From: Symsagittifera roscoffensis
Taxonomy: Eukaryota; Xenacoelomorpha; Acoela; Convolutidae
DNA: 64,000 bases
Reading direction: 5' to 3'
Assembly: GCF_963678635.1 (NCBI RefSeq)
Contig: NC_087066.1
Location: forward strand, 22,415,996 to 22,479,995
Both the position numbers and the translations under genes were made by a program. Positions 36,101 through 47,248 of this stretch are shown here, one piece after another. Under the pieces are notes generated by a model, which did not search any database, was not told the DNA's origin, and was given only the letters and a program-made list of their open reading frames with translations. Within the stretch, counting starts at the first letter, position 1. Every line of letters begins with the position of its first letter.

Positions 36101-38485
36101 TCCAATTTATCATAAATTTTTTTCTTACACATTTATCATTTTGCTAAAATTTTTACTCGCAGATTTGCCAATAGTGTAAAAATGTTGATATATTTCCAAA
36201 AACAACCGCCGTTCAATTAAATATAAGATTGTACAGTTTCACGCAAACTTTTTTAAAAACGGTTCAACGATAAAAAAAATTTTGTGTTTAGTGCAAACAT
36301 CTGATATGTCAAACATCCGCTATGTCAAACATCCGACCTTATATAATAATTGAGTACTAATATGACGTTAGAAATTCAAAAACAAGGCGTAGCTCAATTA
36401 TCAAATTCCAACTTAGCCGACTCTCGGTTTGAGGTCGACAATAATTTTCATAAAGAGTCCTACCCTCTGTTGGCAACCTCGCAACACAATAGTGTGAGCG
36501 CGACGATCTGCCTTTATTTGACAAGTATAGCATCTGTTAAACGAGCGGTAGAACTTGGATCTTTTCCCTACTTTTTAAAGACGGTCGGATGTTTGACCTA
36601 GTGAATCTGTTTCTCGGAAGTTTGCAGCACTTTCTGGTTTTTCGGATGGTTGACATATCGGATATTTAAGCGGTACTCTAAAATCTTGTAGAACCATTCA
36701 ATAAAATTCACTCCAGTGATGAAACCAATTATCTAAAAATGGCCAAAAAGTTCTAAAAAATGCAATTAGCATCGTCTGTTGCTTCAAAACATCAAGTCAA
36801 ACTTCTGCAAAGCAAAATTTTATAATTCCAAAGCAACCGTCAGTTCACAAGTAGTTTTTTCTAGCAGTTTCTAGACGAAAGTTTTCGACTCATTGGTTGT
36901 GTTGTTTTTAAGTTTGAAAATAATTTGGAGCATGAACAACAAATCAAAACTTTCATTGAACCACCAAAAATGGACAATGGCAAAAAAACTAAGTTAGTGT
37001 TTTTTTTTGCTATAATTTTAAACCAAATTTTGCAAAATTTGTTAAAAAAATAAGCGCGTTTCAGAAATCGCTTATTTCTTTCACTGTAAAAACTAGTTTT
37101 GTTCGTTTTTCTTCCTGTTTGTTTTTTCAGTTTTTCTGTTGTGTATGCTGACCCTGTTGGGCATACCTCGCAATCTGAGTTCCCAGCTGACACCGGGAGT
37201 GCGTTGTGAGGCCCGTCTGGACATCTACGACCAGCTGTTTGCTCTCTTAGGAATACCTGGAGTACTGGTCGTCATCTACTTTACCGCAAAACTCCTCCAA
37301 GCTATGCATGCAAGGAAGAGAGGGTCGCGAAAAGCATCTAAAGACAACGTTGTTGTTTCATCGGTATGTGTAAACAACAAAATTTTGTCCAATTTTGAAT
37401 CATGATTTTTGCTTAGCTTCAGCTTGGGAACCAAAACCTTTCTAAACCTTCTAATTTTGAGCGAGTAAAGCAAGCAAGCAGGCTTATTATAGAAGGATAG
37501 GCGCAGAATATTAGTAAACAAACCATGAACTTTTTTATTCAAGTCCTGAAAAATCAAAATGTTGTAAAATAAGTTTTAATTTTTTCTAGCGCCGTCTTGG
37601 GAATAAAAAATTATTTAAAAAATTGAAATTGAAAAAAGGTTTGACTTTTTAAAATATTTTTTGTTGGTCATTTTTTGAAGAAAACTGTTTTCCAATACGC
37701 CTATTTTACTATGAAAATCGGAAACGTTCAAAATTTAGTCTTTTGTTCAGCTCTTTGTATCACACCACGCTAAAAAAAAACTGAATTTTAATTTTTTAAA
37801 TGAAAACTTGTTTTTAGTTTTCTAAAGACTATGGTCTGAACATTCTGTGCTACTTGCACAGTAACCGGCTATCCTTGTTTTTTTGTGAATTTTGTTGTTT
37901 TTGTTCAAATTTTGGTTAAATTACCCTCACATTGCTTATTGAGCTTCCATTCTTATTGAAAACCCACATTTTCTTCTGCTGGAATGAATTAGAATCAATC
38001 AGTTTTTAGCATTATGACCCAACTTTTAAAATAACCAAAAAGATCAGGTCTGGGCCGTGTTACAGAAAAGACCCACAGTTTCAGCAGTGACACAAAAAAA
38101 ATATTTAAAAAAAACGAATCTGCATTGCTGCCTAATTTTTAAGGTGTCATGATTTAAATTCGATTATGGTTATTCACTGCATATACTTTTGATTTGCTTA
38201 AACTGTGGCGTTTTCGTTTTTTCAAACTGTAGAGTTTTCATTCAGGTCACCCGAGCTCTGACCTTGGGATGTGTCGTATTCTCAATCAGCACAGTCGTGT
38301 CGTATCTCATGATTGTGTCGGGATTTATCGTCCGATACATCACAGGCACCAGGTTCGAGTCGGTTTTGATCTTCAGTGTCGGAAATGCTGCCAACTCACT
38401 CGGAGTCGCGACGCGAGGATGCATCTACCTTCTCATCAAGCAAATGAGACTGGCATTCATACGTGCAATAAAGTGCAGGGCATGA
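33135..38485 (+). CDS. Seven-transmembrane receptor, rhodopsin-like (orphan GPCR), four exons
   Basis: Exons 33135-33369, 33785-33970, 37131-37363 and 38246-38485 join in phase (1, 1, 0) through consensus GT..AG sites (GTGAGT, GTCAGT and GTATGTG donors; TTTTTTCAG and CATTCAG acceptors) to a 297-residue protein. Hydrophobic helices lie at about residues 20-42, 52-78, 96-118, 134-153, 173-197, 222-248 and 256-281. Helix 3 ends in D116-R117-F118, matching the DRY position of class A receptors. C83 before helix 3 and C166 in the second outer loop could form the usual disulfide. The third inner loop is basic (KRGSRKASK). An NPxxY box is not seen. A short N-terminus with an NTT glycosylation site and no signal peptide fits a plasma-membrane peptide- or amine-type receptor, ligand unknown. 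Intron 2 (~3.2 kb) holds two H elements and a TIR MITE; intron 3 holds a K element. The start is the first ATG of the open exon; a non-coding 5' exon is possible. Confidence 0.82.
34479..34772 (-). mobile_element. H-family copy with internal deletion, in receptor intron 2
   Basis: Plus-strand start AACAAGACTGCTTGTATCAG, hairpin AGGGCAACGCCCT, end AGAAGTCGGAA. About 200 bp of the family interior are missing. Inserted antisense to the receptor gene. Confidence 0.75.
35662..36080 (+). mobile_element. H-family copy, diverged, in receptor intron 2
   Basis: Starts ATTGTTCCGATTTTCCGCTTTC and ends CAGAATATTCAAGACTTCGC, CTTAAAACGGTTCTGTTG, a decayed hairpin and tail. Interior blocks (CATCTTTGATCATTTTTACA, GCGAATTGGGACA) are in family order. 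(Segments quoted separately.). Confidence 0.6.
36299..36663. mobile_element. TIR MITE in receptor intron 2
   Basis: Left end ATCTGATATGTCAAACATCCG (36299-36319, shown here as ATCTGATATGTCAAACATCC plus G) pairs with the right end CGGATGGTTGACATATCGGA plus T (36643-36663) with about two mismatches. TCAAACATCCG occurs again just inside the left end and its complement CGGATGTTTGA at ~36586, so the TIR is internally repeated. An 83-codon frame inside (36350-36601) is not protein-like. No clear target duplication found. Confidence 0.65.
37590..37879 (+). mobile_element. K-family element, 5' truncated or diverged, in receptor intron 3
   Basis: 3' end GGTCTGAACATTCTGTGCTA, CTTGCACAGTAACCGG, CTATCCTTGTT carries the K hairpin. 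The ~250 bp before it align loosely with the equivalent part of the copy at 46750-47248. Confidence 0.6.
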
Positions 38486-39184
38486 GTGTTTAAAAGGTTT
38501 TTCAAAGGAATTCAGAGTTTTTGAACTCTGAGGAGTTTTTTTTTTAAATTGCGTTTAAAGATTATTTGAAACTACATTTCTACTGCTCAAAAACGTAATG
38601 ATAATTAAAAAAAATGTCGACTGAAAGTTCAAAAAATATATGATTTGTGTTGGAAAAAAGGATAGAGCCTCCAGTAAACTTTTTGAAACCCCCCTCCCCT
38701 CGAAAAATAGATCTGCGCCTGGATAGAGGTAAATTAAATACTTTAGACTAAAATTTCTAAACAAGCTGCATAGCTCATTTCTACATAATTGCACGAGCCA
38801 CAAATGTGATATCAAATTTTTTAAGTTCAATGTATCCAATTTCATATACGAAGTGACAGAAAGTATTTCCAGGGAAAAAACTTTTAAAATAAAAAGTCCT
38901 TTGAAGCAAACACCTGTCAAGCGCCCATTCAACTGCATTGAAATCATGATCAGATCGTTATCATTCTTTCCAAATACATTTGTCGTTCATTCCTATTCGT
39001 TCTGCACCAATCAAAATAAATCTTGCCCTAAAAGTCTTTTTTTCTTTGGTTGTGAAATTTTGGTGCTATGTTTGCCTAGTTATCTTAAAAGTTCTGTTCG
39101 GAAATTGCATATATGCTGTGGTTTACAGATTGTAGTTTCGTACAAACTTTAATCAAACAAAAAAAATAGCACCCGGAATAAAAC
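38486..39184. other. Downstream flank of the receptor gene
   Basis: Presumed 3' UTR and spacer. An AATAAA (38465) lies inside the last coding codons; another AAATAAA occurs near 39017. A hAT-MITE end fragment is at 38665-38722. No further exon supported. Confidence 0.4.
38665..38722 (+). repeat. End fragment of the hAT-like MITE family
   Basis: CCCCCCTCCCCTCGAAAAAT followed by AGATCTGCGCCTGG matches the right end of the copies at 44865-45297 and 52551-52886. The rest of the element is missing. Confidence 0.5.
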
Positions 39185-39189
39185 TAGCA

Positions 39190-39500
39190 CCCGGGGCGCG
39201 GTGGTGAAACGGTTACGTCTCCACCTCTCAATTGAAAGGTCGGATGTTCGAGGCCCACCATGATCCGTGCTCGTTGCTTGAGGGTGAAGCAGCATTACCC
39301 AGTCCACAAAAATAACCAAAAAAATAGCATGTAGTTCTTAAACAGGGGCACAACAGCTGTTCGCCGTGATGAGCTGTTCAGCTCTTGTGTTGGTCCTTTC
39401 CCCCGTGCATAAATGGTCTTAATGTTAATCTGGCGGGCCATAGTCTGCCCATAAGTGTCTTGATTAAGCGGCAGAGATATCAGCATTAACCGGCAAACTC
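39190..39500 (+). repeat. tRNA-derived SINE (type 1)
   Basis: GGTGGTGAAACGGTTACG resembles a Pol III A box and GGATGTTCGAGGCCC a B box one base from consensus, spaced ~40 bp apart as in a tRNA. A GC-richer, non-tRNA body follows to ~39500 (GGCGGGCCATAGTCTGCCC block). The tRNA part does not fold into a convincing acceptor stem, so this is a SINE or tRNA pseudogene rather than a working tRNA. Confidence 0.6.
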
Positions 39501-40179
39501 AACAAATGAAAATATCTGGCTCAAAGAAATTGGCTCAAAACACTATTTCAGCTCTACACTGAAACAAATTGAAAAATTTTCCGACAATTTTTCCGCTTAT
39601 TAAGCGCATTTTTCCGACTTGATAGAAGTTTTCTACAACAAACAAAAAAATTATGCAGCGTTTTTTGCTCCTTCTGAATCACAGACAAATTTTTAAGTCC
39701 TGCCTCAAAACGGTTGTTTTCAAATTTTCCACTTTTTTGCCCTGCTCATTCATATATTTTTTATAAGAAAATTGTGGATTCACCTGAAAAGTGCTTTTGT
39801 GGAGCAGGAGTTGGCTCAAAATGTATGAGGAGCTGATCTTCGAAAAGCAACAATAGCTATAGCCGACTGAGCCAAAAGGATCTACCGTAGCTAAGAAACA
39901 GTACTTTTCGTAAACTTTCGAAACCGCTTTTTCAAAAAAAAAAACCGATTACGAAAATAGAGGCTTGTAGGAAATTATTGTTATTAGTGGTTATTAGTGG
40001 TTATTAACAAAAAATCAAGAAACTCAATGGCCACCTAATAATTGTCCGGGTACTTAAAAATTGCCCCTTGGGTTGATCTCTAAGGTAAATTCTGAATTTG
40101 TCATGTTTTTTGTAATAAAATGGAGAAGTACAGGTTACAAAACTTTTGAACTAAAAAAAATGTTTAAAATTTAAATCAG

Positions 40180-40300
40180 TATGAATCAAACTTTACTGAG
40201 CCAGATTTTTTCTCTTGTTGCGTCAAAAAAATAACCACCAAGAGGAACAATAAAGATATATTCATTATATCTTCGTGGAACTGCATCGAGTATGTTTTGT
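40180..40300 (-). CDS. Weak candidate exon with signal-peptide-like segment
   Basis: On the minus strand a TCTCATTTTCAG acceptor precedes a short frame with ATG at ~40287 and a hydrophobic run MNISLLFLLVVIFLTQQEK that would suit a signal peptide or anchor. A TCA|GTAAAG donor follows at ~40190. No partner exon was found, and hydrophobic frames are common by chance in T-rich DNA. Confidence 0.15.
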
Positions 40301-42109
40301 CTGAAAATGAGAAAGGTCGACAAAAAATGATAATCACGAGGAGGATGCAATGCAAAAAGTATGAGCTATCAGATGATTTTGGGAGCGAAGGGAAACTAAA
40401 GAGAAAAACCTGAACTGATTGACTGTTTTTTTTAGTGGATTTAGAAAAAAAATGGAACACTGAAAACACATGCAGCTGATCTGTAGTTCTTGGAGATAGG
40501 GTTACTCACGCGGTTCTGAAGCTATGAGATAAAACTATTGATTAAAATTTTTTGAAAAAGAAATATAAGTTAAATTGTGTAGAATCTTTGCATAACATAT
40601 TTTTCATCCTATAAGGAAAATGGTTATTTGCTATAGTTAGTTGGTTTTTTATGTAAGGACTTTGTATCTTTTTCACAAATTTTTGATTGCTTTTTTCTTC
40701 AAAAAGAGACTATAGAACTCGCTTAGTGCGCTCTGAGTCGCAAAGAGGTACAGCTGAAAGAACATAATTTAACACGGTACACTTTTTTTACAAAGTTTTG
40801 TAAATGATAAGCACTCCTTAACTTGAGAAAACCAGCAATTAACAGACAATTCGGGTAAATTAGTTTTGACTAACTGAAACTATTAGCAACTATATTTCAA
40901 ACTAGTTTGTATTCTTTTACTTTTGTTTTATTTTTTTTCTGTTTCAATGATAAAACTATTTTAAAGAGTAAAAACCAAATTCAAAATATTTTTCCGTTGA
41001 AATAATTTCCTTGGACTTTAAGATTTAGTAAATGCACGCTAAAAACGAACATAGCTTACCCAAAATTTATTTTCTGGTCAAGATGAAGATGATCGCAATG
41101 AGAATATTGAGTCAGGAAGTCTAAAAGTAGCCCATTGTATCAGCTGCAATCACATCAGGTATCTTTTGCAGTAATAAGTTTTACTATACCACGACAATGA
41201 TTTTTACTGTGAAAAAATAGTCCTGTTGAAATTACTCAGTACAGAAAAAACAGAACTAAGACATATGTGTAAAAACCACAATAGTAGAGGATAAAGTTAG
41301 GAAATGAGTAATTTGTTAAGTTGAATGTTCACTTTTGTGCAATTTTGAGAAAATTGAATAGAAAAAAAACTTGAAAAAATTGTACAGAATTTTACGAACA
41401 TGTTTTCAAAATAACTACATCAGAAAAATTCTTTTTTTTTTGAAATTACCGTCGTTTTTTTGCTTGATGTGATAAGGATCCAAATACTAGACTAGATTGC
41501 ACCATTTTCGACAGTCATAGCGAAATAGGCTCCTAGACAACAACAAATAATGTCAAAAAATGACTGAAAACAAAACAAAAAAGCCATAAAATTAAAACTT
41601 AATTTTGTTTATGGCTCTTTTTTTTCACTCGCGACTTACTCGCTCGAAATTTAACAAAAATACAACAAATTCGAACCAATTTTTCTTGATACGGAAAATT
41701 CAAATTACGGCTGAAAATGTTCAATATGATGCATCACTCAATCCATTTAGACACTTTTAGAAATTTTTGAAACAATGAAAACATGAAATGACCTCAGGAT
41801 GATATATCACTCAACTTAATTGGGAAAATTTTTTCCTAATACCTGTACTGGTGTAGAAATTGAGTAGATAAAACTTAAGCCCGATCGTTAAGTTCTTTCC
41901 CACTTCGTAATTAGCTCAATACGGATAGGTCAGTTTGAAGTTCTCCTTGAAAACTGTTAAACATTTTGTAATTATATTGCAAATTTGAAGATCAAATAAA
42001 GCACGGTTAAGATTTAAATGTATTATAATATAAGCAAACCAGAGATTTTTATTTTACAGAAATTAACTGAATAATGTTGGTTTTTTGACAGCTATTTTTT
42101 ATTATAATT

Positions 42110-42980
42110 ACAAAAACCAGGTATTAAAAGAATTTAGATTCAATTACGCTTGTGATATTTTCCAAAAGATTACAATTTCTTAGAATTAATTATAATCAAT
42201 TGGAGCTCATACTTAAAATTTCTATAAATTGATTAAAATCAACTATAATCTTTTATTTTTCCACATTATTGTCATACCAATATTATATTTTACTCTCATT
42301 ACTATGGCTTATAAAAACGCTGTTATTAATAATATCTGAAAACGTGAGATGTCTTGTCACCTTATTGTTCGACCGAACACAAAATTGAACCACTAAATAA
42401 ACATTTCATAGAGATCCTTTCATATTAGTCAAAAGATCTTCGATGTAGAAGAAAAAAATTATCAAAAATCATCCAACTAAAGCAATTTGCTCACTTTTAG
42501 TTGCTAAAAAATGCGCTTCCTGGAAAAAACTAAATCGAGAAAATTGGAGAAACAAAAAATGATATAAGACTGATTGAAACTGATGATAAAAAACTGAAAC
42601 TCCTGAAAACAATTTTCCGAAATAAGCCAAGGTCTATGAAATGTATAAAATACAAGCAATTTGCGCGCAAGCTTCAAGACAAAAGGGCAAAAAGGGGCTA
42701 TAAATGATTATAGTCGATTAAAACGGATTTTGGTTATCAACAAAAAATTTAGAAAATGGCATTTGAAAATTGAATATAATCTATTATAATTGTATAAAAA
42801 ACCACATTTATTCATAAGTAATTGAAATGGTTTTTAATAGCTTATGTTTTATTGACAAAAAAAAGGTAAAAAATAATGAATACATGATTAAAATCGATTG
42901 TTTTTCAATTTTAGAAAGACTCGTACAAAAAAATCATGGTATAATCGATTATTAACGCTTAAAACTGGATGCGGACAAAT
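42110..42980. repeat. Cluster of self-complementary AT motifs (TTATAATCGATTATAA-like)
   Basis: Variants such as ATTATAATCAATTG, TTGATTAAAATCAACTATAAT, TATAGTCGATTAAAACGG, ATATAATCTATTATAATTG and TATAATCGATTATTAAC recur every few tens of bases. The same motif is dense again at 51050-51620 and 52900-53200. It is degenerate, not a regular tandem array. Confidence 0.5.
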
Positions 42981-43075
42981 TCCAAAAACTGTAATTTTGG
43001 AGTTTTTTGTCGAATGTGACGTTGAAAGCCTTCAATTGATTGACTTCTTTTAACTGTTGACATGTAAACTTTGTT

Positions 43076-45901
43076 TCAACTACTCTGCATGGTTTTCATT
43101 AATGTCAAGTAAGTTTTGTTCAGACTTTCTATTGCATCAATTTGTGCAGGTGTCCAATTCACTCCGTTTCTTGTGGGATTCGGTTTGCTTAGTAGTCCTT
43201 GCTTCGCACGTGAAATGAAGTGCTGGTCACAATGTAACTCAAGTAGGTTGCATAACTTCGTAATTTGTTCATTTGAGTTATTTATTAAATTCTCAAGCTC
43301 AATAATGAGAAACTTGAACTCGAAATTCATGGCCAAGTCGACACTAAAGCACAATAATAGCATATATCAAAGCTAAAAATAGTCAAAAATTAAATATTGC
43401 GCACGCATAACAAATATCATTGAGCAATCGAGCAGTTTTGATGTTTCAGAATTTTTCTTGAGACACATTGTTGAGCTCTTATCGTTGAGCGTCCGCGGGA
43501 TTTGTTGCTCTCACCGACCAAAGGGTCCCCCCCCCTTTGCTATTATTTTATGACGTCCATTTTAGGCCGACCAACCTTGAAATTTTTCTTAAGGAGCCTT
43601 CGCCGCCAATGTATACTAATTTTGAAGAGGAGCGCGTGCCGAAAAAATGCTATTTTTTAACCTGTTTTTTGAAAAATGTGCCTGTGGCGGAAAACTTTTG
43701 GACAAAATAGGATCTTTACAGCGTTTTCGGAAAGGCTCAAAAACTCGACCAAAAAAATTGTTGTATAACAACGAAGGCTCTTAATTCTTTGCTGCGCAAG
43801 TCCCATTGAGCTAAACTTTGCGTAACGATTTTGACATGCGTGCTTGCGGCGATCACAATTACATCAAATAGATTTCCAATAAAATTTTATCCTACATGAA
43901 TGTCTGAGGTCAAGCAATTTCTTCGATGGCCAGCAAACCGAACTTACCTTGCCTTGGCGTTTTTGGATATTTCGGCAATTGCATTATTAATTTCCATCTC
44001 ATTCGAAACATTGCCCAATCCTGCTGATAAAAGACCTCTCGCGAATTTGTAGTACTTGTATTTTCTGATTCCCAGTAGTGAACAGTTACGTCTGTTGAGA
44101 TAGACAGTTTCGTTGTTATGCCATGTTGTCACGATTGATCCGTTCACAGCTGCTGTCGTGGCGATTACGTCATAGAGGTTGCGTAATACCATGATGCCAA
44201 TCATATCGTATGGTCTACTTAACCTGAAAAAAAGGTTTCTTACCATTTTGGGTCAAAGTTCAATGAAATTGACGAAATCGGCGATACGTTTTTAAAACTA
44301 CTCTCGTGTATCATAAATATAGAATCTTAAGTACTTACATTCTAAAGTTCTCTGTGAACTTTGCGTTGTCTACCATGAAGTGCCGAAGAGTCTTGAATGA
44401 CTTTCGAGCCCCAATCACTCTGAGAGGGTCCTGGAATCTTCCATGGAAGTCTCCCATTTGCAAAGTGTAACCCTTGTTTGAAATAGCAATTTTTTTGCTC
44501 CATCTCGCGGAAGTTTGGCATATTTTTTTGACCAACGCAACCGTATCGCTATTTTAGACTATTTTCTTTCACCCATCTCGGCGCGGCTGTTTCATCTTTA
44601 GTTATTTTCTCAATTCAAAGAGTTCAAAAGCAACTCATTTGCAAAAAAAAATTGAAAAACCGGTTGCTGTGAAAGTAGTATGGAATGTTCGGACAACGGG
44701 ATTTGAACCGTTGTTGTGTCCTTTGCTATATTGTATGCATTTTTTTCTGGGCTGCAAAATGCACACCTCTATCTTTTTATTAAAACGTGTCGCTTCAACC
44801 AAGTAGTAAGACCAATATGAGCTATGCAAAATAAGCGAGTTTTACAGATGTAAAGGCCCTTTGACAGTAGCGGATTTAGGGGCGGGGGGGGGGGGGGGTC
44901 GCCCTTCTCTCAGGGATTCGACCCCCTGCCAACCCAAAGGGTCCCCCTTTGTACTATTTTGAGATGATCCATTTTTGGTTGACTGACCCTAAAAATTTTC
45001 TAAAGGCGCCTTGGGCGCCAATATATACTAATTTTGAGGGGGGAGCGCGCGTCGAAAAATTGCGATTTTTTAAATGAATATTTCCAAAAAGTGCCTGAAA
45101 ACGCCTTTCTTGGCCTGTTTCTTAAAAAATTGCCAACGGTGCAGAAAATTTGGTCGTCGAAATTGGGTCTTTATAGTGATTTGGGAGAGCTCAGAAAATC
45201 AACTTGGTCGACCTAAAAAAAAGGTCGACAAAATTTTCAATTTTTTTTTTGAAAATCCGCCCCCCCCCCTCTCGAGAAAACCATAGATTCGCGCCTGCCC
45301 TTTGGTGATGCATCTCCAAATTTTGTACCTCTACTAATTGTAAGTCAATTTCTTACTTTTCAAACGACTGTGTCTTGTTCAAAATGTTTTCAAGAAATAT
45401 CGGGCCGATCGTGCGTTGAAAATGTGCCTTAAATGTGCCTTAGAGATAATGTATGCGGTGTTGCTCTTTTTTAAAAAAAATTTTCGCGGATATAATTAAG
45501 TCATAAACACGCAGTTTGGAGCACGGTGAAACAGAAAAGAGCCTTTTGTTCAAATTTCTCTCATTGAATAGGTCATATTCATTAGCAATTAGGGCATTCG
45601 GATGTGCATCAATGATATTTCCGGTGACCGTTGACCCGCAATGGCTAAAGCCGAAAAAGAATACGAATTTATCTACTTCAGAAGCTGTTGTTTTGTTAAT
45701 ATTTTGGCAGGTCAAAATGTCTGGATGCGGTATTGAGATGTCAGCGATGTTGCCGAAGATTTTTGTTTTGACTTCCAGAGTTGGACGGGAAAATGAGCCG
45801 TCAAAACGTGATAAAATCAGTTTGTAGAGTAGTAAATTAAAAGTAATAGTTACAAAAAATGAAATAATAAGAATTGGACTTGTAAAATAAAACTTTCTCA
45901 T
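43076..45901 (-). CDS. Membrane-anchored sulfotransferase, four exons, one in-frame stop
   Basis: Minus-strand exons 45901-45357, 44548-44339, 44223-43948 and 43343-43076 join in phase through GTAAGA, GTAAGT and GTAAGT donors and TAG, TTTCAG and TTTAG acceptors, giving 432 codons plus a TGA stop. Residues ~9-30 are a hydrophobic signal anchor, as in Golgi type II enzymes. Residues ~80-95 (FFFGFSHCGSTVTG) match the 5'-phosphosulfate loop that binds PAPS, followed by DAHPN and NEYDLF. Exon 2 has KGYTLQMGDFHGRF and RVIGARK. Exon 3 has DMIGIMVLRNLYDVIATTA, at the 3'-phosphate-binding position, and exon 4 the family ending GLLSKPNPTRNGVNW. Expected role: sulfation of a carbohydrate or other substrate in the secretory pathway. 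Codon 154 (45442-45440) is TAA, beside an 11-bp tandem duplication (AAGGCACATTT twice on the minus strand), although the frame continues on both sides. So this is either a recent null allele, a pseudogene, or exon 1 has an unseen internal intron. Intron 1 holds a hAT-like MITE and intron 3 a fragment of the same family. Confidence 0.75.
43490..43770 (+). repeat. hAT-like MITE fragment in sulfotransferase intron 3
   Basis: CCACCGACCAAAGGGTCCCC-like start (CACCGACCAAAGGGTCCCC), GCCGCCAATGTATACTAATT, GAGCGCGTGCCGAAAAAATG and TAGGATCTTTACAGCG follow the order of 44865-45297. Both terminal inverted repeats are lost. Confidence 0.6.
44865..45297. mobile_element. hAT-like MITE in sulfotransferase intron 1, with 8-bp target duplication
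   Basis: Starts CAGTAGCGGATTTAGG and ends CCATAGATTCGCGCCTG, imperfect inverted repeats beginning CAG as in many hAT elements. It is flanked by CCCTTTGA (44857-44864) and CCCTTTGG (45298-45305), an 8-bp duplication with one change, the hAT target size. The ends carry long G and C runs (up to 11). No transposase. Confidence 0.8.
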
Positions 45902-46749
45902 TTTATTCAACAACTCAAAAGTTTAAATGTTTCATTACTTTGTATAATTGAGAATTATGAAAGAAAACTGTCAGTTTTTATCTGTTACAAAGTCAACATC
46001 TTGTTGAAATTTTTTCTCTGTTATTGCTGAAATAAAAACAAATGAGAGATTTTACTCCGATAACCAAACAAAAGAATTTCTTCGCAGAATTGTTACATTG
46101 TTTGTCACATAAAAAGATTGCTTGGTTGCAAACAAAACAACGATTAATGTCACGCCCAGCCAGATAAGTAAAGAGTTTTTACGGTAGGCTGGGTTATTTC
46201 AGTGGAATTTTAAGAACAATAATTATATTGTATTTTTATATTGTATTTTTATATTCAGGATTATATTGTACTTTTATTTTCAGTCTTCAAAAATTGAAAA
46301 AAAAAACTGATTATAACCAATTTAAAACGGCTTATAATTTAAGTTAGTTTTTGTCGAATCATAAATACCAATTTAATCCTTTATAATCATTTACAAAAGA
46401 TTCTGATCAATTTTTTGCAAAACTTTCTGAAAAAATTTCACACGGTGCAAAAATTTTCAGAACTTAACAGTTGCTTTTGATAAAAATGAGATTCTCGTAA
46501 AGTTTTTCAGTTTCTTCTTCTTTCTACTGATCTTTATTTGCTCTTTCTGGTCCACTTTACGTCCTTTGCCGCACCACTAACATCTTCGTTTACACCCGAC
46601 CCCAACCCATTTACAATATAATTGATTATTCTTCATTAAAACTTGAGGAAAGTGATTCTAATGGAATGATAAAATCAATCGGTCACAGTTTTAACAAAAT
46701 GAATGATACTAAAAATCAAATTTTTATAACTATTTTTTCCACGCAAAAT
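45902..46749. other. Upstream flank of the sulfotransferase gene
   Basis: Presumed promoter side of the minus-strand gene; no core promoter can be named with confidence. A weaker cluster of the AT palindrome motif lies at ~46290-46400. Confidence 0.4.
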
Positions 46750-47248
46750 TAGATATCACAAACAATCTTCGGACCGGTTTGTGTAATATACCATATTAAA
46801 GCCCTTTCAGTCGTGATTCGAACGACATTAAAAAAGTTTTGAGAAAAATCGGTTTGAAAATCGGTTTTATGCTTGTTTTATGTCGTATACAAATATTTTT
46901 TACGCTGATTTTTAATTTTACTTGAGTAGATCTAGTTTTCAGAGCTTTTAAATGCCATTTTGGTTATAAAAAACTTCAAAATTCAAAAAAAATGCACAAA
47001 AGATTGAAAAAAAAAACTTTTTAATTTTCTTTTTGTTTTTATTGACATTATTTTTCAAAAAATGTTATCCAATTTGCCGATTTTAGTATGACTGTCGAAT
47101 ATGCCTAATTTATAATTCTATGTCAGATCCTTTCATCAAAAAACGCAAAAAGAGCTAGAGTAATTTGAAAAAAAATATATTGGTAGATTTTTAAAGACTT
47201 TGGTCGGATCATTCTGTGCTACTTGCGCAGTGAACGGCTTTCCTTGTT
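46750..47248 (+). mobile_element. K-family element
   Basis: Shares with 32523-32900 the block CTTTCAGTCGTGATTCGAAC and the 3' end GGTCGGATCATTCTGTGCTA, CTTGCGCAGTGAACGG, CTTTCCTTGTT, with the CTGTGC/GCGCAG hairpin. The 5' end is not recognisable. Confidence 0.68.

Larger units (their letters stand above)
39501..43075. other. AT-rich intergenic DNA, no certain gene
   Basis: One weak candidate exon is listed separately (40180-40300, minus). From ~42110 the stretch is rich in a self-complementary AT motif. No RNA gene or intact element seen. Confidence 0.45.

Noticed and set aside
41054-41160. Acidic ~35-codon candidate exon between ATAG and CAG|GTATC
   Set aside because: Too short, with a weak acceptor tract and no partner exon; expected by chance at this size.
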